A DNA stretch of 64,000 bases from an uncultured Prevotella sp. (GTDB lineage: Bacteria; Bacteroidota; Bacteroidia; Bacteroidales; Bacteroidaceae): the NCBI GenBank assembly GCA_905236455.1, contig CAJOPT010000128.1:62001-126000 (forward strand). Direction: 5' to 3'. The first letter of the stretch is position 1, and every line of letters starts with the position of its first letter. Below are positions 48,321 to 57,566 of this stretch, piece after piece. A program made the position numbers and the translations under genes. Under the pieces are notes generated by a model. It ran no database searches, was not told the DNA's origin, and saw nothing but the letters and a program-made list of their open reading frames with translations.

Positions 48321-50747
48321 TTAGAATTTAAGCGTGAGACTTGCCATCGTGGTGAATCCGGCCATGGGGATGAATCCTATCTGATAGTAGCGGTTGTCGG
48401 GCGTATGACCATAGCTTTCTGCCACGGCAGAGTATACCCATCCGCTGGCTGCATAATGGCGGTTGAACAAGTTGTTGAAGTTCAGTCCTATAGCAACTTC
48501 CTTCAAAGGACAAACCTTTGTAACCTTGGTGGTATAGCTCAGGGCAAGGTCTGACTGAGAGTAGCAGGGGAGGGAGCGGTCTGCGTTCTCGGTGTTGTCA
48601 AGATACTGTCGGCTGACGAAGTTGGTATGCCATACAGCCTGCCAGCCATTGTAGTGCAGGTTGGCGAAGCCATTGAGAATCATCGATGGCGAGAATGCCA
48701 AAGTGGAGTTGTCATAGTGTATCTGCCTCAGCTCATCACCGTTGCCGTCGCAGTGGTATGTCGCTGCGTCAGGGTTGCCTTCCCAGTCGTCCCAGTCTTC
48801 CACCATCTCGTCGAAATCCTTAATCTTGTTCTTGCTTAGGGCTGCATTACCCTCAAGTGTCAGCCATGGAGTAACGTTCCATCCGGCAGTCAGCTCGATA
48901 CCCATGCGGTAGGAGTCCTTGATGTTGGTGGTCAGCGCCTCACCAATGTCACTCACGGCACCTGTCTGCACAAACTGGTCGGTATAATCCATATAATAGA
49001 GGTTCACACCTGCGCGCCAGTTGCTGCCAGTGAACTGATAGCCTACCTCATAGTCAAGCAGTGACTCGGCTGTCGGTGCGGGGTAGTTGCCATTGTCTGT
49101 GAAGTTATTGCGCTCAGGTTCGCGATGGCTCAGTGCGGCTGAACCGTAGAAGCGGTGACCGCCTTGACTGAAGCTGAATCCTGCCTTAGGATTGAAGAAG
49201 TCATAAGTCTTGTCGATGTCAAGGAAATGCTTGTCATAAAGATATGTCTCCTTGTTGTATATGAACTTATCATTGTATCCGTCGGTCGTATATCCCACAT
49301 GGCGGTACTGCATGTCGGCGAAAATGCTCCATGCCGGTGTTATGGAGTATGATGCCTTTACGTAGGCGCTGGCGTCAAGCTTCTTCGCGTCGGAGTCGTA
49401 ATATTTGTAGTCTCCTTTTGCAAGTAACAGGTTTCTCAGCTGCTCATTAGAGATATAGGTCGCGTATCCAAAGTGGTTGCCTTTGAAGTTCTGGAAGTTT
49501 AATCCTCCTACGATGTCCCATGTGTCATCCTTGTAGTTAAGGCTCCATACTGCACCGTATGAGTCTTGCTTTAGTCCCTTCTTGCGTACCCAGTCGGTAC
49601 GTTTCACGCCGTCAACGGCATCATAGCCGAACTCGGCATTTGGAAGTCCTATCTTTTTTATCTTGTTGTTGGGACGGAACTCATTGTAATAGCCATAGCC
49701 GTGAGTATAATGGAGCGATGCCGCAGTGTTCCAATGTTCGTTGATGGTCCATGCGCCGGACAAGATGCTGCGGTTCTGCCAGAAATTGTCAGTGGTCTTG
49801 TCCCAATAACTGCCATCGGCAAACTTATAGCGTTGTGTGTGCCAGCCGTTATTGTCAATGATGAAGGCCTCATAGAGACTGTTGAACTGTCCGAAGCCGG
49901 CGTCATACAGGTCTTTGTATGTCTTTATGCCTGTTTTCTCGCCGTATGTGCCGTCCATGATACTCTGGTCGTCGTTGCCTGCAGTGACACCGTTCCATGC
50001 CTGACCAGTCTTCTCAAAGTTACCGAAGTTCTTGTAGCGAAGCGTAAACTTGTTGCCAAGCCAGGTGAGACCACCGTAGTAGCTTCCAGAACGACCACTG
50101 GTACCATGTATGAAACCGTCGGTGTTGGTCTCATGGTATGCACCGTCAAAAATGAGGTGGTTCCATAGCAGTCCCGTAGAGAAGCTGCCACCAAGGTTAT
50201 AGGTGTTGTATGAACCGTAGGAGGCGGAGAACTCTGCCGTGGGAACGTCTGAAGGTACCTTAGATACTAATGCCACCGTACCGCCAAAGGCTCCGTCGCC
50301 ATTCGTTGAGGTTCCCACACCACGTTGTATCTGTACACTTCCCAGCAACGAGGCATAGCTGTTCATGTTAGCCCAGAACACGCACTGGTCTTCTGGTGAG
50401 TTCATAGGCACTCCGTCAAGGGTCACGTTGATACGTGAGTCACCGGCTCCGCGGATGCGCATGTATGTCGTGCCGCTACCCACGCCGTTCTCACTCCATG
50501 CCAGTACACCGGGTGTCTGTGAGAACAGGAACGGCAGTTCCTTACCGGTCTTGGAAAACTCTGAGAGTTCTTGCTTCTTTACACTTGCCACGGCGAATGG
50601 TGCGTTCTTGGGAACCCATACACCTTTTACCACTACTTCCTGCATTTGTTCCATGCGAAGCGAGTCATTGTCGTTGCCTGTTTTCATTGAACCATAGGCA
50701 GCTCCTGTCATCAGCAGGACAGCCGTCATAACTACAATCTTTTTCAT
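48321..50747 (-). CDS. TonB-dependent outer-membrane receptor for thiamine (predicted)
   Basis: 808 aa. Signal peptide KKIVVMTAVLLMTGAAYG. TonB-box-like EVVVKG near residue 40, then the plug domain (AVASVKKQELSEFSKTG, FLFSQTPGVLAWSENG, GAGDSRINVTLDGVPM, QIQRGVGTSTNGDGAFGG) and a 22-strand barrel rich in aromatic/Gly strands, ending in a Phe (MASLTLKF). The leader has a TPP riboswitch and pnuT follows at 12 bases, so the ligand is most likely thiamine or a phosphate ester. No SusD-like partner is present. Confidence 0.9.
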   Translation of the reverse strand: MKKIVVMTAVLLMTGAAYGSMKTGNDNDSLRMEQMQEVVVKGVWVPKNAPFAVASVKKQELSEFSKTGKELPFLFSQTPGVLAWSENGVGSGTTYMRIRGAGDSRINVTLDGVPMNSPEDQCVFWANMNSYASLLGSVQIQRGVGTSTNGDGAFGGTVALVSKVPSDVPTAEFSASYGSYNTYNLGGSFSTGLLWNHLIFDGAYHETNTDGFIHGTSGRSGSYYGGLTWLGNKFTLRYKNFGNFEKTGQAWNGVTAGNDDQSIMDGTYGEKTGIKTYKDLYDAGFGQFNSLYEAFIIDNNGWHTQRYKFADGSYWDKTTDNFWQNRSILSGAWTINEHWNTAASLHYTHGYGYYNEFRPNNKIKKIGLPNAEFGYDAVDGVKRTDWVRKKGLKQDSYGAVWSLNYKDDTWDIVGGLNFQNFKGNHFGYATYISNEQLRNLLLAKGDYKYYDSDAKKLDASAYVKASYSITPAWSIFADMQYRHVGYTTDGYNDKFIYNKETYLYDKHFLDIDKTYDFFNPKAGFSFSQGGHRFYGSAALSHREPERNNFTDNGNYPAPTAESLLDYEVGYQFTGSNWRAGVNLYYMDYTDQFVQTGAVSDIGEALTTNIKDSYRMGIELTAGWNVTPWLTLEGNAALSKNKIKDFDEMVEDWDDWEGNPDAATYHCDGNGDELRQIHYDNSTLAFSPSMILNGFANLHYNGWQAVWHTNFVSRQYLDNTENADRSLPCYSQSDLALSYTTKVTKVCPLKEVAIGLNFNNLFNRHYAASGWVYSAVAESYGHTPDNRYYQIGFIPMAGFTTMASLTLKF

Positions 50748-50800
50748 TGAATACCTTTTTTAAAATAATACATAAAAAGGGGCATTTTCTCGTTTAACCT

Positions 50801-50870
50801 TTCCCTACGTCGGCATTACCCGCATCAGGTTCGAGGGTATCATCTCAGCCACCAACTGGCGGCACCCCTT
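50801..50870 (-). promoter_or_regulatory. TPP riboswitch (THI element)
   Basis: On the minus strand the conserved TPP aptamer runs in order: GGGGTGCC, then GGCTGAGATGATACCC, then GAACCTGATGCGGGTAATG, then CCGACGTAGGGA. These are the core P2/P3 and P4/P5 motifs. It lies 53 bases before the TonB receptor start. A downstream CCCCTT (plus 50777-50782) could pair with the aptamer's 5' AAGGGG as an alternative fold. Confidence 0.93.
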
Positions 50871-50881
50871 GGAAACTCGCT

Positions 50882-50914
50882 GCAAAGGTACGCATAAGCG
50901 AGGACAAAACCAAA
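50882..50914 (-). promoter_or_regulatory. Promoter of the thiamine-uptake operon (first repeat copy)
   Basis: On the minus strand, TTTG (plus 50911-50914), 20 bases, TACCTTTGC (50882-50890), just before the riboswitch. The next repeat copy has TTTG (50997-51000), 20 bases, TACCTCTG (50969-50976). Confidence 0.7.
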
Positions 50915-51080
50915 AGAAAAATCCATTTTTTCTTTTGCTTTGTCGAGCGGGAGTACTTTCGACAAAGTCAGAGGTACGCATAAGCGAGGACAAAACCAAA
51001 AGAAAAATCCATTTTTTCTTTTGCTTTGTCGAGCGGGAGTACTTTCGACAAAGTCAAAGGTACGCATAAGCGAGGACAAA
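50887..51080. repeat. 86-bp tandem direct repeat, about 2.3 copies, carrying promoter elements
   Basis: The word GGTACGCATAAGCGAGGACAA begins at 50887, 50973 and 51059, so the period is 86. The two full copies are near-identical and the third is a 22-base start. Each full copy contains two inverted repeats: AAAAGAAAAA/TTTTTCTTTT and CTTTGTCGA/TCGACAAAG. Read on the minus strand, each copy carries a -33/-7 pair. Lies in the 480-base gap between the TonB receptor and clpB. Confidence 0.9.
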
Positions 51081-51089
51081 TATAATGAT

Positions 51090-51123
51090 TGACAAACTGT
51101 CATTATTGCTGACAAGATGACAG
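51090..51123 (+). promoter_or_regulatory. TGACA/TGTCA repeats upstream of clpB, possible stress-response element
   Basis: TGACAAACTGTCA (51090-51102) is an inverted repeat with a three-base spacer, followed by TGACAAGATGACAG (51110-51123). CTGTCAT and ATGACAG also pair across the two. I see no TAnnTTTG box before clpB, so this may be its main control site, perhaps for an alternative sigma factor or repressor. Confidence 0.45.
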
Positions 51124-51230
51124 ACAAAGACCGGAGCTCAACTATTTTCTTTCTTGTTGTTTTCATTTTGGAATAACATTTGAAGTAAGGATGTTTAGAA
51201 AAACGAATAAAACAAGAAAGGAGACTAAAA

Positions 51231-53738
51231 ATGACATTTGACAAGTTTACAATCAAGGCGCAGGAAACCGTCCAGGCGGCGGTGTTCATAGCGCAACGTA
51301 ATGGTCAGCAGACCATAGAACCTGTGCATCTGCTGGCTGGTTTGCTGGATAAAGCTAAGGATGTGATGTCGTTCCTCTTCCAGAAGCTGGGTGTTAATGC
51401 TCAGCAGGTGGAGACATTGGTAAACAGTGAGATTCTGCACCTGCCTAAGGTACAGGGAGGGGAGCCATATTTCTCTCCTGATGCTAATAAAGTACTGATA
51501 CAGGCTCAGGACATCTCCCAGAAGCTGGGCGATGAGTTTGTGTCGGTGGAACCTCTGTTGGTGGCTTTGCTGAAGGTGTCGTCAACTGCCAGTCGTATCA
51601 TGAAAGATGCCGGCATTAATGAGAAAGAACTTAATAAGGCTATTGAGGAGTTGCGCAAGGGACAGAAGGTACAGAGCCAAAGCGCAGATGACAACTACCA
51701 GAGTCTGGCTAAGTACGCCCGTAACCTCGTGGAGGATGCCCGTGCCGGTAAACTCGACCCTGTGATTGGGCGTGACGATGAGATCCGTAGGTTACTACAA
51801 ATACTTTCCAGGCGTACAAAGAACAATCCTATATTAATAGGTGAGCCAGGAACGGGTAAGACTGCTATCGTGGAGGGTCTTGCAGAGCGAGTGGTGAGAG
51901 GTGACGTTCCTGAGAATCTTCGTGATAAACAGCTATTCTCACTCGACATGGGTGCCTTGTTAGCTGGTGCTAAGTATAAAGGTGAGTTTGAGGAACGCCT
52001 CAAGAGTGTCATCAAGGAGGTTACAAGCAGTGAGGGACAGGTAATACTCTTCATTGACGAGATCCACACACTGGTGGGTGCCGGTGGCGGTGAGGGAGCG
52101 ATGGATGCCGCAAATATCCTGAAGCCTGCACTGGCACGTGGCGAGCTGAGAGCCATTGGTGCCACGACTCTGAACGAGTATCAGAAATACTTCGAGAAGG
52201 ACAAAGCTTTGGAGCGCCGCTTCCAGACAGTGATGGTTGACGAGCCCGACGAACTGAGTGCCATCTCCATCCTCCGTGGCTTGAAAGAACGTTATGAGAA
52301 CCATCATAAGGTACGTATACAAGATGATGCCTGTATCGCAGCTGTGAAACTCTCCGAACGGTATATCTCCGAGCGGTTCCTGCCAGACAAGGCTATTGAC
52401 CTAATGGATGAGGCTGCCGCTAAGCTGCGTATGGAACGTGACTCCGTACCGGAGGAGCTTGATGAACTTACACGTAAGCTGAAGCAGTTGGAGATAGAGC
52501 GCGAGGCGATAAAACGTGAGAACGACCAGCCGAAGATAGCTCAGCTTGACAAGGAGATCGCAGAGCTGCGTGAACAGGAGCATATCTTCCGCGCTAAGTG
52601 GGAAGGTGAGAAAGGTCTTGTAAACAAAATTCAACAAGACAAACAGGAGATAGAGAACCTGAAGTTTGAGGCTGAGCGTGCAGAGCGTGAGGGCAACTAC
52701 CAGCGTGTGGCAGAGATCCGCTATGGCAAGCTGAAGGAGCTTGAGGAAGACATCAGGCGTATCTCCGAGGATCTTCAGACTAACTCACCTGAGAATAAAC
52801 TGGTGAGAGAGGAGGTTACTGCCGATGATATCGCAGAGGTGGTGAGCCGGTGGACAGGTATACCTGTCACAAGGATGATGCAGAGCGAGCGTGAGAAACT
52901 GCTGCACTTAGAGGATGAGCTCCACAAAAGAGTCATCGGTCAAAACGAGGCTATAACCGCAGTCTCTGATGCCGTGCGCCGCAGTCGGGCAGGCTTGCAG
53001 GATCCAAAACGTCCGATAGCCTCCTTTATCTTCCTCGGTACTACGGGTGTCGGTAAGACTGAGCTGGCAAAGGCATTGGCGGAATATCTGTTTAACGATG
53101 AGACAATGATGACTCGCATCGATATGAGTGAGTATCAGGAGAAATATAGTGTGTCAAGGCTCATCGGAGCACCTCCGGGATATGTCGGCTATGACGAGGG
53201 AGGACAGCTCACCGAGGCTGTAAGACGTAAACCCTATTCCGTCGTCCTCTTCGATGAGATAGAAAAAGCTCATCCTGATGTGTTCAATATCTTGTTGCAG
53301 GTACTTGATGACGGGCGTCTTACCGATAACAAGGGGCGTACCGCTGACTTCAAGAACACTATCATTATCATGACGAGCAATGCCACTTATGAACAGTTGC
53401 GCGCTACTATGCGACCGGAGTTCCTAAACCGTATTGATGAGATTATTACGTTCCAGCCTCTGTCAAAAGAGGAGATTGAGAATATAGTCAAGCTACAGCT
53501 CGACCGTGTCAAGAACATGCTTGAACCGCAAGGCTTCAAGCTGGAGGCTACACCACATGCGATAGCGTTCCTTGCTGAGGCAGGATACGATCCTGAGTTT
53601 GGTGCCCGACCCGTCAAGAGGGCAATACAGACACATGTGCTCAATGAACTGTCAAAACAGTTATTGGCAGACAGGGTTACGCGCGACAAGCCTATAATAA
53701 TCGACTCGTTTGGCGAGGGCTTGGTATTCAGAAACTAA
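51231..53738 (+). CDS. clpB: ATP-dependent disaggregase ClpB, shortened in the second AAA+ domain
   Basis: Unfolds aggregated proteins with DnaK. 835 aa, against roughly 855-865 for most ClpB. Order: N domain (1-145), NBD1 with GEPGTGKTA and [12 protein letters not shown], coiled-coil M domain (about 395-525), NBD2 with [11 protein letters not shown] and [13 protein letters not shown]-terminal small domain. Between sensor-1 MTSN (about residue 715) and the arginine-finger region [10 protein letters not shown] only ten residues remain; E. coli has about thirty. The start [11 protein letters not shown] follows an AAAGGAG-like sequence, one of the few clear Shine-Dalgarno sites here. Its stop overlaps the convergent radical SAM gene by four bases. 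Confidence 0.95.
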   Translation: MTFDKFTIKAQETVQAAVFIAQRNGQQTIEPVHLLAGLLDKAKDVMSFLFQKLGVNAQQVETLVNSEILHLPKVQGGEPYFSPDANKVLIQAQDISQKLGDEFVSVEPLLVALLKVSSTASRIMKDAGINEKELNKAIEELRKGQKVQSQSADDNYQSLAKYARNLVEDARAGKLDPVIGRDDEIRRLLQILSRRTKNNPILIGEPGTGKTAIVEGLAERVVRGDVPENLRDKQLFSLDMGALLAGAKYKGEFEERLKSVIKEVTSSEGQVILFIDEIHTLVGAGGGEGAMDAANILKPALARGELRAIGATTLNEYQKYFEKDKALERRFQTVMVDEPDELSAISILRGLKERYENHHKVRIQDDACIAAVKLSERYISERFLPDKAIDLMDEAAAKLRMERDSVPEELDELTRKLKQLEIEREAIKRENDQPKIAQLDKEIAELREQEHIFRAKWEGEKGLVNKIQQDKQEIENLKFEAERAEREGNYQRVAEIRYGKLKELEEDIRRISEDLQTNSPENKLVREEVTADDIAEVVSRWTGIPVTRMMQSEREKLLHLEDELHKRVIGQNEAITAVSDAVRRSRAGLQDPKRPIASFIFLGTTGVGKTELAKALAEYLFNDETMMTRIDMSEYQEKYSVSRLIGAPPGYVGYDEGGQLTEAVRRKPYSVVLFDEIEKAHPDVFNILLQVLDDGRLTDNKGRTADFKNTIIIMTSNATYEQLRATMRPEFLNRIDEIITFQPLSKEEIENIVKLQLDRVKNMLEPQGFKLEATPHAIAFLAEAGYDPEFGARPVKRAIQTHVLNELSKQLLADRVTRDKPIIIDSFGEGLVFRN

Positions 53739-54868
53739 ATTCTTCGGAGATGGCATTGCAACAGCTTGCCATCTCCGTCTCGTAAATGCATGCCGCTGCC
53801 ATTGCAATAACGGAACATATTGCACTCGGCACAGTCGTCACGGCGCATCCATTCTCTGTTGCGGTAAACATCAAAGCGTCTCTCCCATACATCCATGAAG
53901 TCGTCAGTGTAGATATTGCCTTGATGATAGTCGGAGCGTATGCTGGAACAGGCGGAGATGGAGCCGTCTACGAGTACAGAGGCTACAGAGATACCTGCCT
54001 TGCAGAAAAATGCATACGGACGTACGTCAAGCTCGTATTCTCCCACAAACCCCTCACAGCCGTATTCCACGTCAATAGTACCTTCCTTGCGATTCCTACG
54101 TATGAAGTCGAGCATACCTTGGAAGTGTTCATCCGTTAGCAGCACACCCGGACTCGTCGCTGCCCGCCCCACAGGGAACACGTCGAGCAACCGCCATGTG
54201 GTGACACCTTCCGACAGCAGGAAGTCGCGCATGGCATCTAACTCATTGTAGTTGCGCTCGGTAACACATGTCACTATATCCCAAACCACGCGTGGCTCAT
54301 CCCTCAGCATGTGGATGGCATCCACGACATGACGGAAACTGTCTTTCTTTCCACGCATCCAGGTATGGCTGTCTTCCAGTCCGTCGAGACTTACGGTCAT
54401 GGCATGCATGCCGGCATTGACAAGACGGTGGAACCGTTCTGGTGTGAGTGCCTGCGCATTGGTAACCAGTCCCCACGGGAAACCTCGTGCATAGATCTCC
54501 TGACAGCAGGTCTCAAGGTCGTCACGCATGAGAGGCTCACCGCCAGTGATGATTACGAAAACCTGTCGTGGGTCTGCCGTCTGTGTCGGCAGACTCATAG
54601 ACATTGTTTTGTGTGATTTTATATTGTCGAGCACCCTTAGGAAATCCTCCATAGGCATGTCAGGATGTCCTGAGACAGTTTTACAGTCGCTGCCGCAATG
54701 ACGGCAGGAAAGGTTACAGCGTAGGGTGCATTCCCAGAACAGTTGTTTCAGTGGGTGCTCCTCAACGATTTCTTTCTGAACCAGTCTCTGTATTTCCAGT
54801 CCGAGCCTTCGGCGTAGTGATATTTTTTTGTACTTCAATTGCAAAATTGCTGAATTTTGTGCAAACAT
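53735..54868 (-). CDS. Radical SAM/SPASM maturase, rSAM/lipoprotein-system type
   Basis: About 377 aa from ATG 54868; a TTG at 54838 (LKYKKISLRRRLG) is a good alternative because the 54868 ATG lies inside a TATGTTTGC box. The cluster motif is CTLRCNLSCRHCG (C-x3-C-x2-C), with ITGGEPLMR next. The C-terminal SPASM part has CKAGISVASVLVDGSISACSS and DDCAECNMFRYC, ligands for auxiliary Fe-S clusters. From memory it matches the Bacteroidetes family paired with a small lipoprotein (TIGR04133-like). No such partner adjoins it here. Such enzymes modify peptides; the target is unknown. Confidence 0.85.
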   Translation of the reverse strand: MFAQNSAILQLKYKKISLRRRLGLEIQRLVQKEIVEEHPLKQLFWECTLRCNLSCRHCGSDCKTVSGHPDMPMEDFLRVLDNIKSHKTMSMSLPTQTADPRQVFVIITGGEPLMRDDLETCCQEIYARGFPWGLVTNAQALTPERFHRLVNAGMHAMTVSLDGLEDSHTWMRGKKDSFRHVVDAIHMLRDEPRVVWDIVTCVTERNYNELDAMRDFLLSEGVTTWRLLDVFPVGRAATSPGVLLTDEHFQGMLDFIRRNRKEGTIDVEYGCEGFVGEYELDVRPYAFFCKAGISVASVLVDGSISACSSIRSDYHQGNIYTDDFMDVWERRFDVYRNREWMRRDDCAECNMFRYCNGSGMHLRDGDGKLLQCHLRRI

Positions 54869-54880
54869 ACACAAATTATT

Positions 54881-54911
54881 TTGAAAAACCGAAAAAACAT
54901 TGTAATTTTGC
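54881..54911 (+). promoter_or_regulatory. Promoter of the GH97 gene
   Basis: TTG (54881-54883), 19 bases, TAATTTTGC (54903-54911), 27 bases before the ATG. Divergent from the radical SAM/SPASM gene. Confidence 0.7.
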
Positions 54912-54937
54912 CACTTTATAACCAAATAATAAAAATT

Positions 54938-57013
54938 ATGCGACGGATTGTCTTTGTATTATTGTTGATGGCTGGATTCGTAAACATGTCGGCGGAAGAG
55001 TACACGCTGACCTCTCCTGACGGCAAGCTGAAGATAGGAATTCAGACAGACGAGGTGTTGACGTGGGAGATAGAATATGACGGTACAACGGTAATCCTGC
55101 CTTCGGGAATTTGGATGGAGACAGACAAGGGCGACTTCGGTCTTAACATGGAGGTTGAGAAGACCAAGGAGGCTCAGGTGTCGGAGTCTTTCGACACTCC
55201 TTTCTATAAGAAAGCATCCGTGAAAGATGAATACAAAGAACTGATATTGAAATGCGATGGTTACAGAGTGGTGTTCCGTGCTTATAACGACGGTGCGGCA
55301 TATCGTTTTGAGAGCGATATGAAGGAACTTACGGTAACTAATGAGAACGCATTCTTCAATTTTGAAGGCGACTATAAGGCTTTCATACCATATATCAACG
55401 ACAACAGGGGAGGGGAGCGATGGTGCTACTCCTTCGAGTCGTACTATGACGAGCAGCCTTTGTCAAAGATGTATAAGGACTCTCTTGCCATCACACCATT
55501 GGCGGTATGTCTGCCAAATGGAAAGAAAGCGGTTGTGATGGATGCTGGTGTGGAGAACTATCCGGGAATGTTTCTGCTCAAAGGCGAGGACCATGCGCTG
55601 AAGGCTGCCTTCGCACCATATCCTTTGGAGACAGCGATAGGTGGACATGCCCGTCTCAACCTTGTGCCTACACTCCGTGCCGACTATATCGCCAAGGCAG
55701 AAAAAGACCAAGTATTTCCTTGGCGTGCCGTGGTTGTCACCAACAACGATGGCGACTTGCTCAACTGTGATATGGCACAGCGGCTGGCTCCCAAGTGCCG
55801 CATCAAAGATACTTCCTGGATAAAGCCCGGTAAGGTGGCATGGGACTGGTGGAATAATACTAATCTCACGGGCGTGGACTTCGAGGCTGGCATAAATACC
55901 GAGACCTATAAGTATTTTATCGACTTTGCCAAACGTAATGGTCTGGAGTATATCATCATTGACGAGGGATGGAGCTCTCCGGAGTCGCTGATGATTCTTA
56001 GTAAGAAAATCGACTTGCTTGCTCTTGTACAATATGCGAAGGAGCGTGGTATCGGTATAATACTATGGTCAAGCTGGCGTAATATGATAGGTAAGACGGC
56101 ACAGGATAATATCAATAACGTTTCCTTGAACAATGCCAAACTGGAGTTTGAGCAACCTGCCGACTCCGGTAAGGTGTATACCATGGATGAGGTGATGGCT
56201 CACTATCAGCAAATGGGGATAAAGGGTTTCAAGGTTGACTTCTTCGACCGTGACGACCAGGAGGTGATACGCTCCGCATACGAGGTGGCTGAATGTGCAG
56301 CAAGGCACCATCTGTTGCTTGACCTGCATGGCTTGAAGCCGTTTGGTATACAACGTGCCTATCCTAATATCGTTAATTTCGAGGGTGTGAAAGGACTGGA
56401 GAATTCCAAGTGGGAGCCGCGTAAGGGCGACGGACCGTTGCATGATCAGCCACGGTATGATGTCACAGCACCTTTCTTGCGAATGCTGCCCGGTCCGATG
56501 GACTATACACCTGGTGCAATGAGCAATGCCACGCGTGACCAGTTCTTTGGTAACAACAATCATCCTATGAGTCAGGGAACACGTGTTCATCAGATGGCAA
56601 TGTACACCATCTTCGAGGCACCCCTGCAGATGCTTGCCGACAGTCCTACTCGATATGAGAAGGAACAGGAGTGTACTGATTTCATAAGTAAGATTCCGAC
56701 CACCTTTGACGAGACTGTCGTCCTTGATGCCAAGATAGGGGAATACATACTGCTGGCAAGGAGGAAGGGTGCGACATGGTATCTGGCGGCTATGACCAAC
56801 TGGGTACCGCGCGACCTCACCGTAGACCTCAGCCTTCTTCCCTCTGTGGGTGGAGACCATAAGAGCTCTTCCGCGGTGATCTTTGCCGACGGCATAAACG
56901 CGCATCGTGATGCTACAGACTATAAGAGGTCTGTCGTTACGGTGACTCCAGGGCAGAAGCTGGATATCCACCTTGCTCCTGGTGGCGGCTGGACGGCTAT
57001 TGTGGATTTCTAA
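54938..57013 (+). CDS. Glycoside hydrolase family 97
   Basis: 691 aa from MRRIVFVLLLMAGFVNMSA, a signal peptide; the longer start at 54857 includes the promoter. The N-terminal beta-sandwich (LTSPDGKLKIGIQTDEVLTW) leads to the (beta/alpha)8 barrel with IIIDEGWSSPESL, KVDFFDRDDQEV, LDLHGLKPFGIQR and NFEGVKGLENSKW, then a C-terminal beta domain. The Asp in KVDFFDRDD fits the nucleophile of retaining GH97 alpha-galactosidases rather than the inverting SusB type; that is inference from remembered alignments. Probably periplasmic; no SusC/D genes nearby. Confidence 0.92.
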   Translation: MRRIVFVLLLMAGFVNMSAEEYTLTSPDGKLKIGIQTDEVLTWEIEYDGTTVILPSGIWMETDKGDFGLNMEVEKTKEAQVSESFDTPFYKKASVKDEYKELILKCDGYRVVFRAYNDGAAYRFESDMKELTVTNENAFFNFEGDYKAFIPYINDNRGGERWCYSFESYYDEQPLSKMYKDSLAITPLAVCLPNGKKAVVMDAGVENYPGMFLLKGEDHALKAAFAPYPLETAIGGHARLNLVPTLRADYIAKAEKDQVFPWRAVVVTNNDGDLLNCDMAQRLAPKCRIKDTSWIKPGKVAWDWWNNTNLTGVDFEAGINTETYKYFIDFAKRNGLEYIIIDEGWSSPESLMILSKKIDLLALVQYAKERGIGIILWSSWRNMIGKTAQDNINNVSLNNAKLEFEQPADSGKVYTMDEVMAHYQQMGIKGFKVDFFDRDDQEVIRSAYEVAECAARHHLLLDLHGLKPFGIQRAYPNIVNFEGVKGLENSKWEPRKGDGPLHDQPRYDVTAPFLRMLPGPMDYTPGAMSNATRDQFFGNNNHPMSQGTRVHQMAMYTIFEAPLQMLADSPTRYEKEQECTDFISKIPTTFDETVVLDAKIGEYILLARRKGATWYLAAMTNWVPRDLTVDLSLLPSVGGDHKSSSAVIFADGINAHRDATDYKRSVVTVTPGQKLDIHLAPGGGWTAIVDF

Positions 57014-57047
57014 TTTCGAGTTGTAAAGTATATAAATATATTATAAT

Positions 57048-57566
57048 ATGAGATGTCCGGAATGTAATACTGAGATTACTAATCTGAAGCTGAGAGCCTG
57101 TCCAAACTGTGGGGCTCCTTTGGATAATGCCAAGAAGCAAAACAGTAAAAGTGATGAGCCAAGGTTAAGTAAGGGGATGATTATATTTATCATCGCCGGT
57201 ACGTTGTTCCTTATTCTGTTTACCATAGGCTATTTCATTAATCATCAGAATGATCCTGAATATACGCGTACAATGATAGAGCCTGACACGACGCTTGCCG
57301 ACAAAACCGTTGTTACCTTCGACACGCTTGTAAGGGATACTCTGAAGAATGACTCTATCAATAAGGCGGAGAAGAAGGAGGCAGAGAAGATATACAACAG
57401 TATACGTAAGAAGCCAAAGAGTGAGGAAACGGTAGAGGAGAATAAGGAACACTCTTCCGGGGGGGCTTCTTCCGAAGGAAGCTCACAGGAAAGTGGTAAT
57501 ACCTCTTCACAGGAGACCGCTCCTATCGTGGCTCCTACTCCAAAGATAGAGCAGATAGAGAACTAA
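57048..57566 (+). CDS. Zinc-ribbon membrane protein
   Basis: 172 aa. An N-terminal zinc ribbon has C3-x2-C6 (RCPECN) and C18-x2-C21 (ACPNCGAPL). One helix (about 47-64, MIIFIIAGTLFLILFTIGYF) follows, then a periplasmic, Ser/Glu/Lys-rich, probably disordered tail with SSGGASSEGSSQESGNTSS. The zinc ribbon should face the cytoplasm. Function unknown. The stop codon shares bases with that of the convergent gene at 57563. Confidence 0.8.
   Translation: MRCPECNTEITNLKLRACPNCGAPLDNAKKQNSKSDEPRLSKGMIIFIIAGTLFLILFTIGYFINHQNDPEYTRTMIEPDTTLADKTVVTFDTLVRDTLKNDSINKAEKKEAEKIYNSIRKKPKSEETVEENKEHSSGGASSEGSSQESGNTSSQETAPIVAPTPKIEQIEN

Noticed and set aside
50869-51069. ORF of 66 codons in the repeat region
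   Set aside because: It is created by the 86-bp repeats (the same peptide segment appears twice) and lies over promoter elements; no signal or family match.
54857-54937. Upstream ATG for the GH97 gene
   Set aside because: It would include the -33/-7 promoter and push the signal peptide inside; 54938 gives a normal signal.
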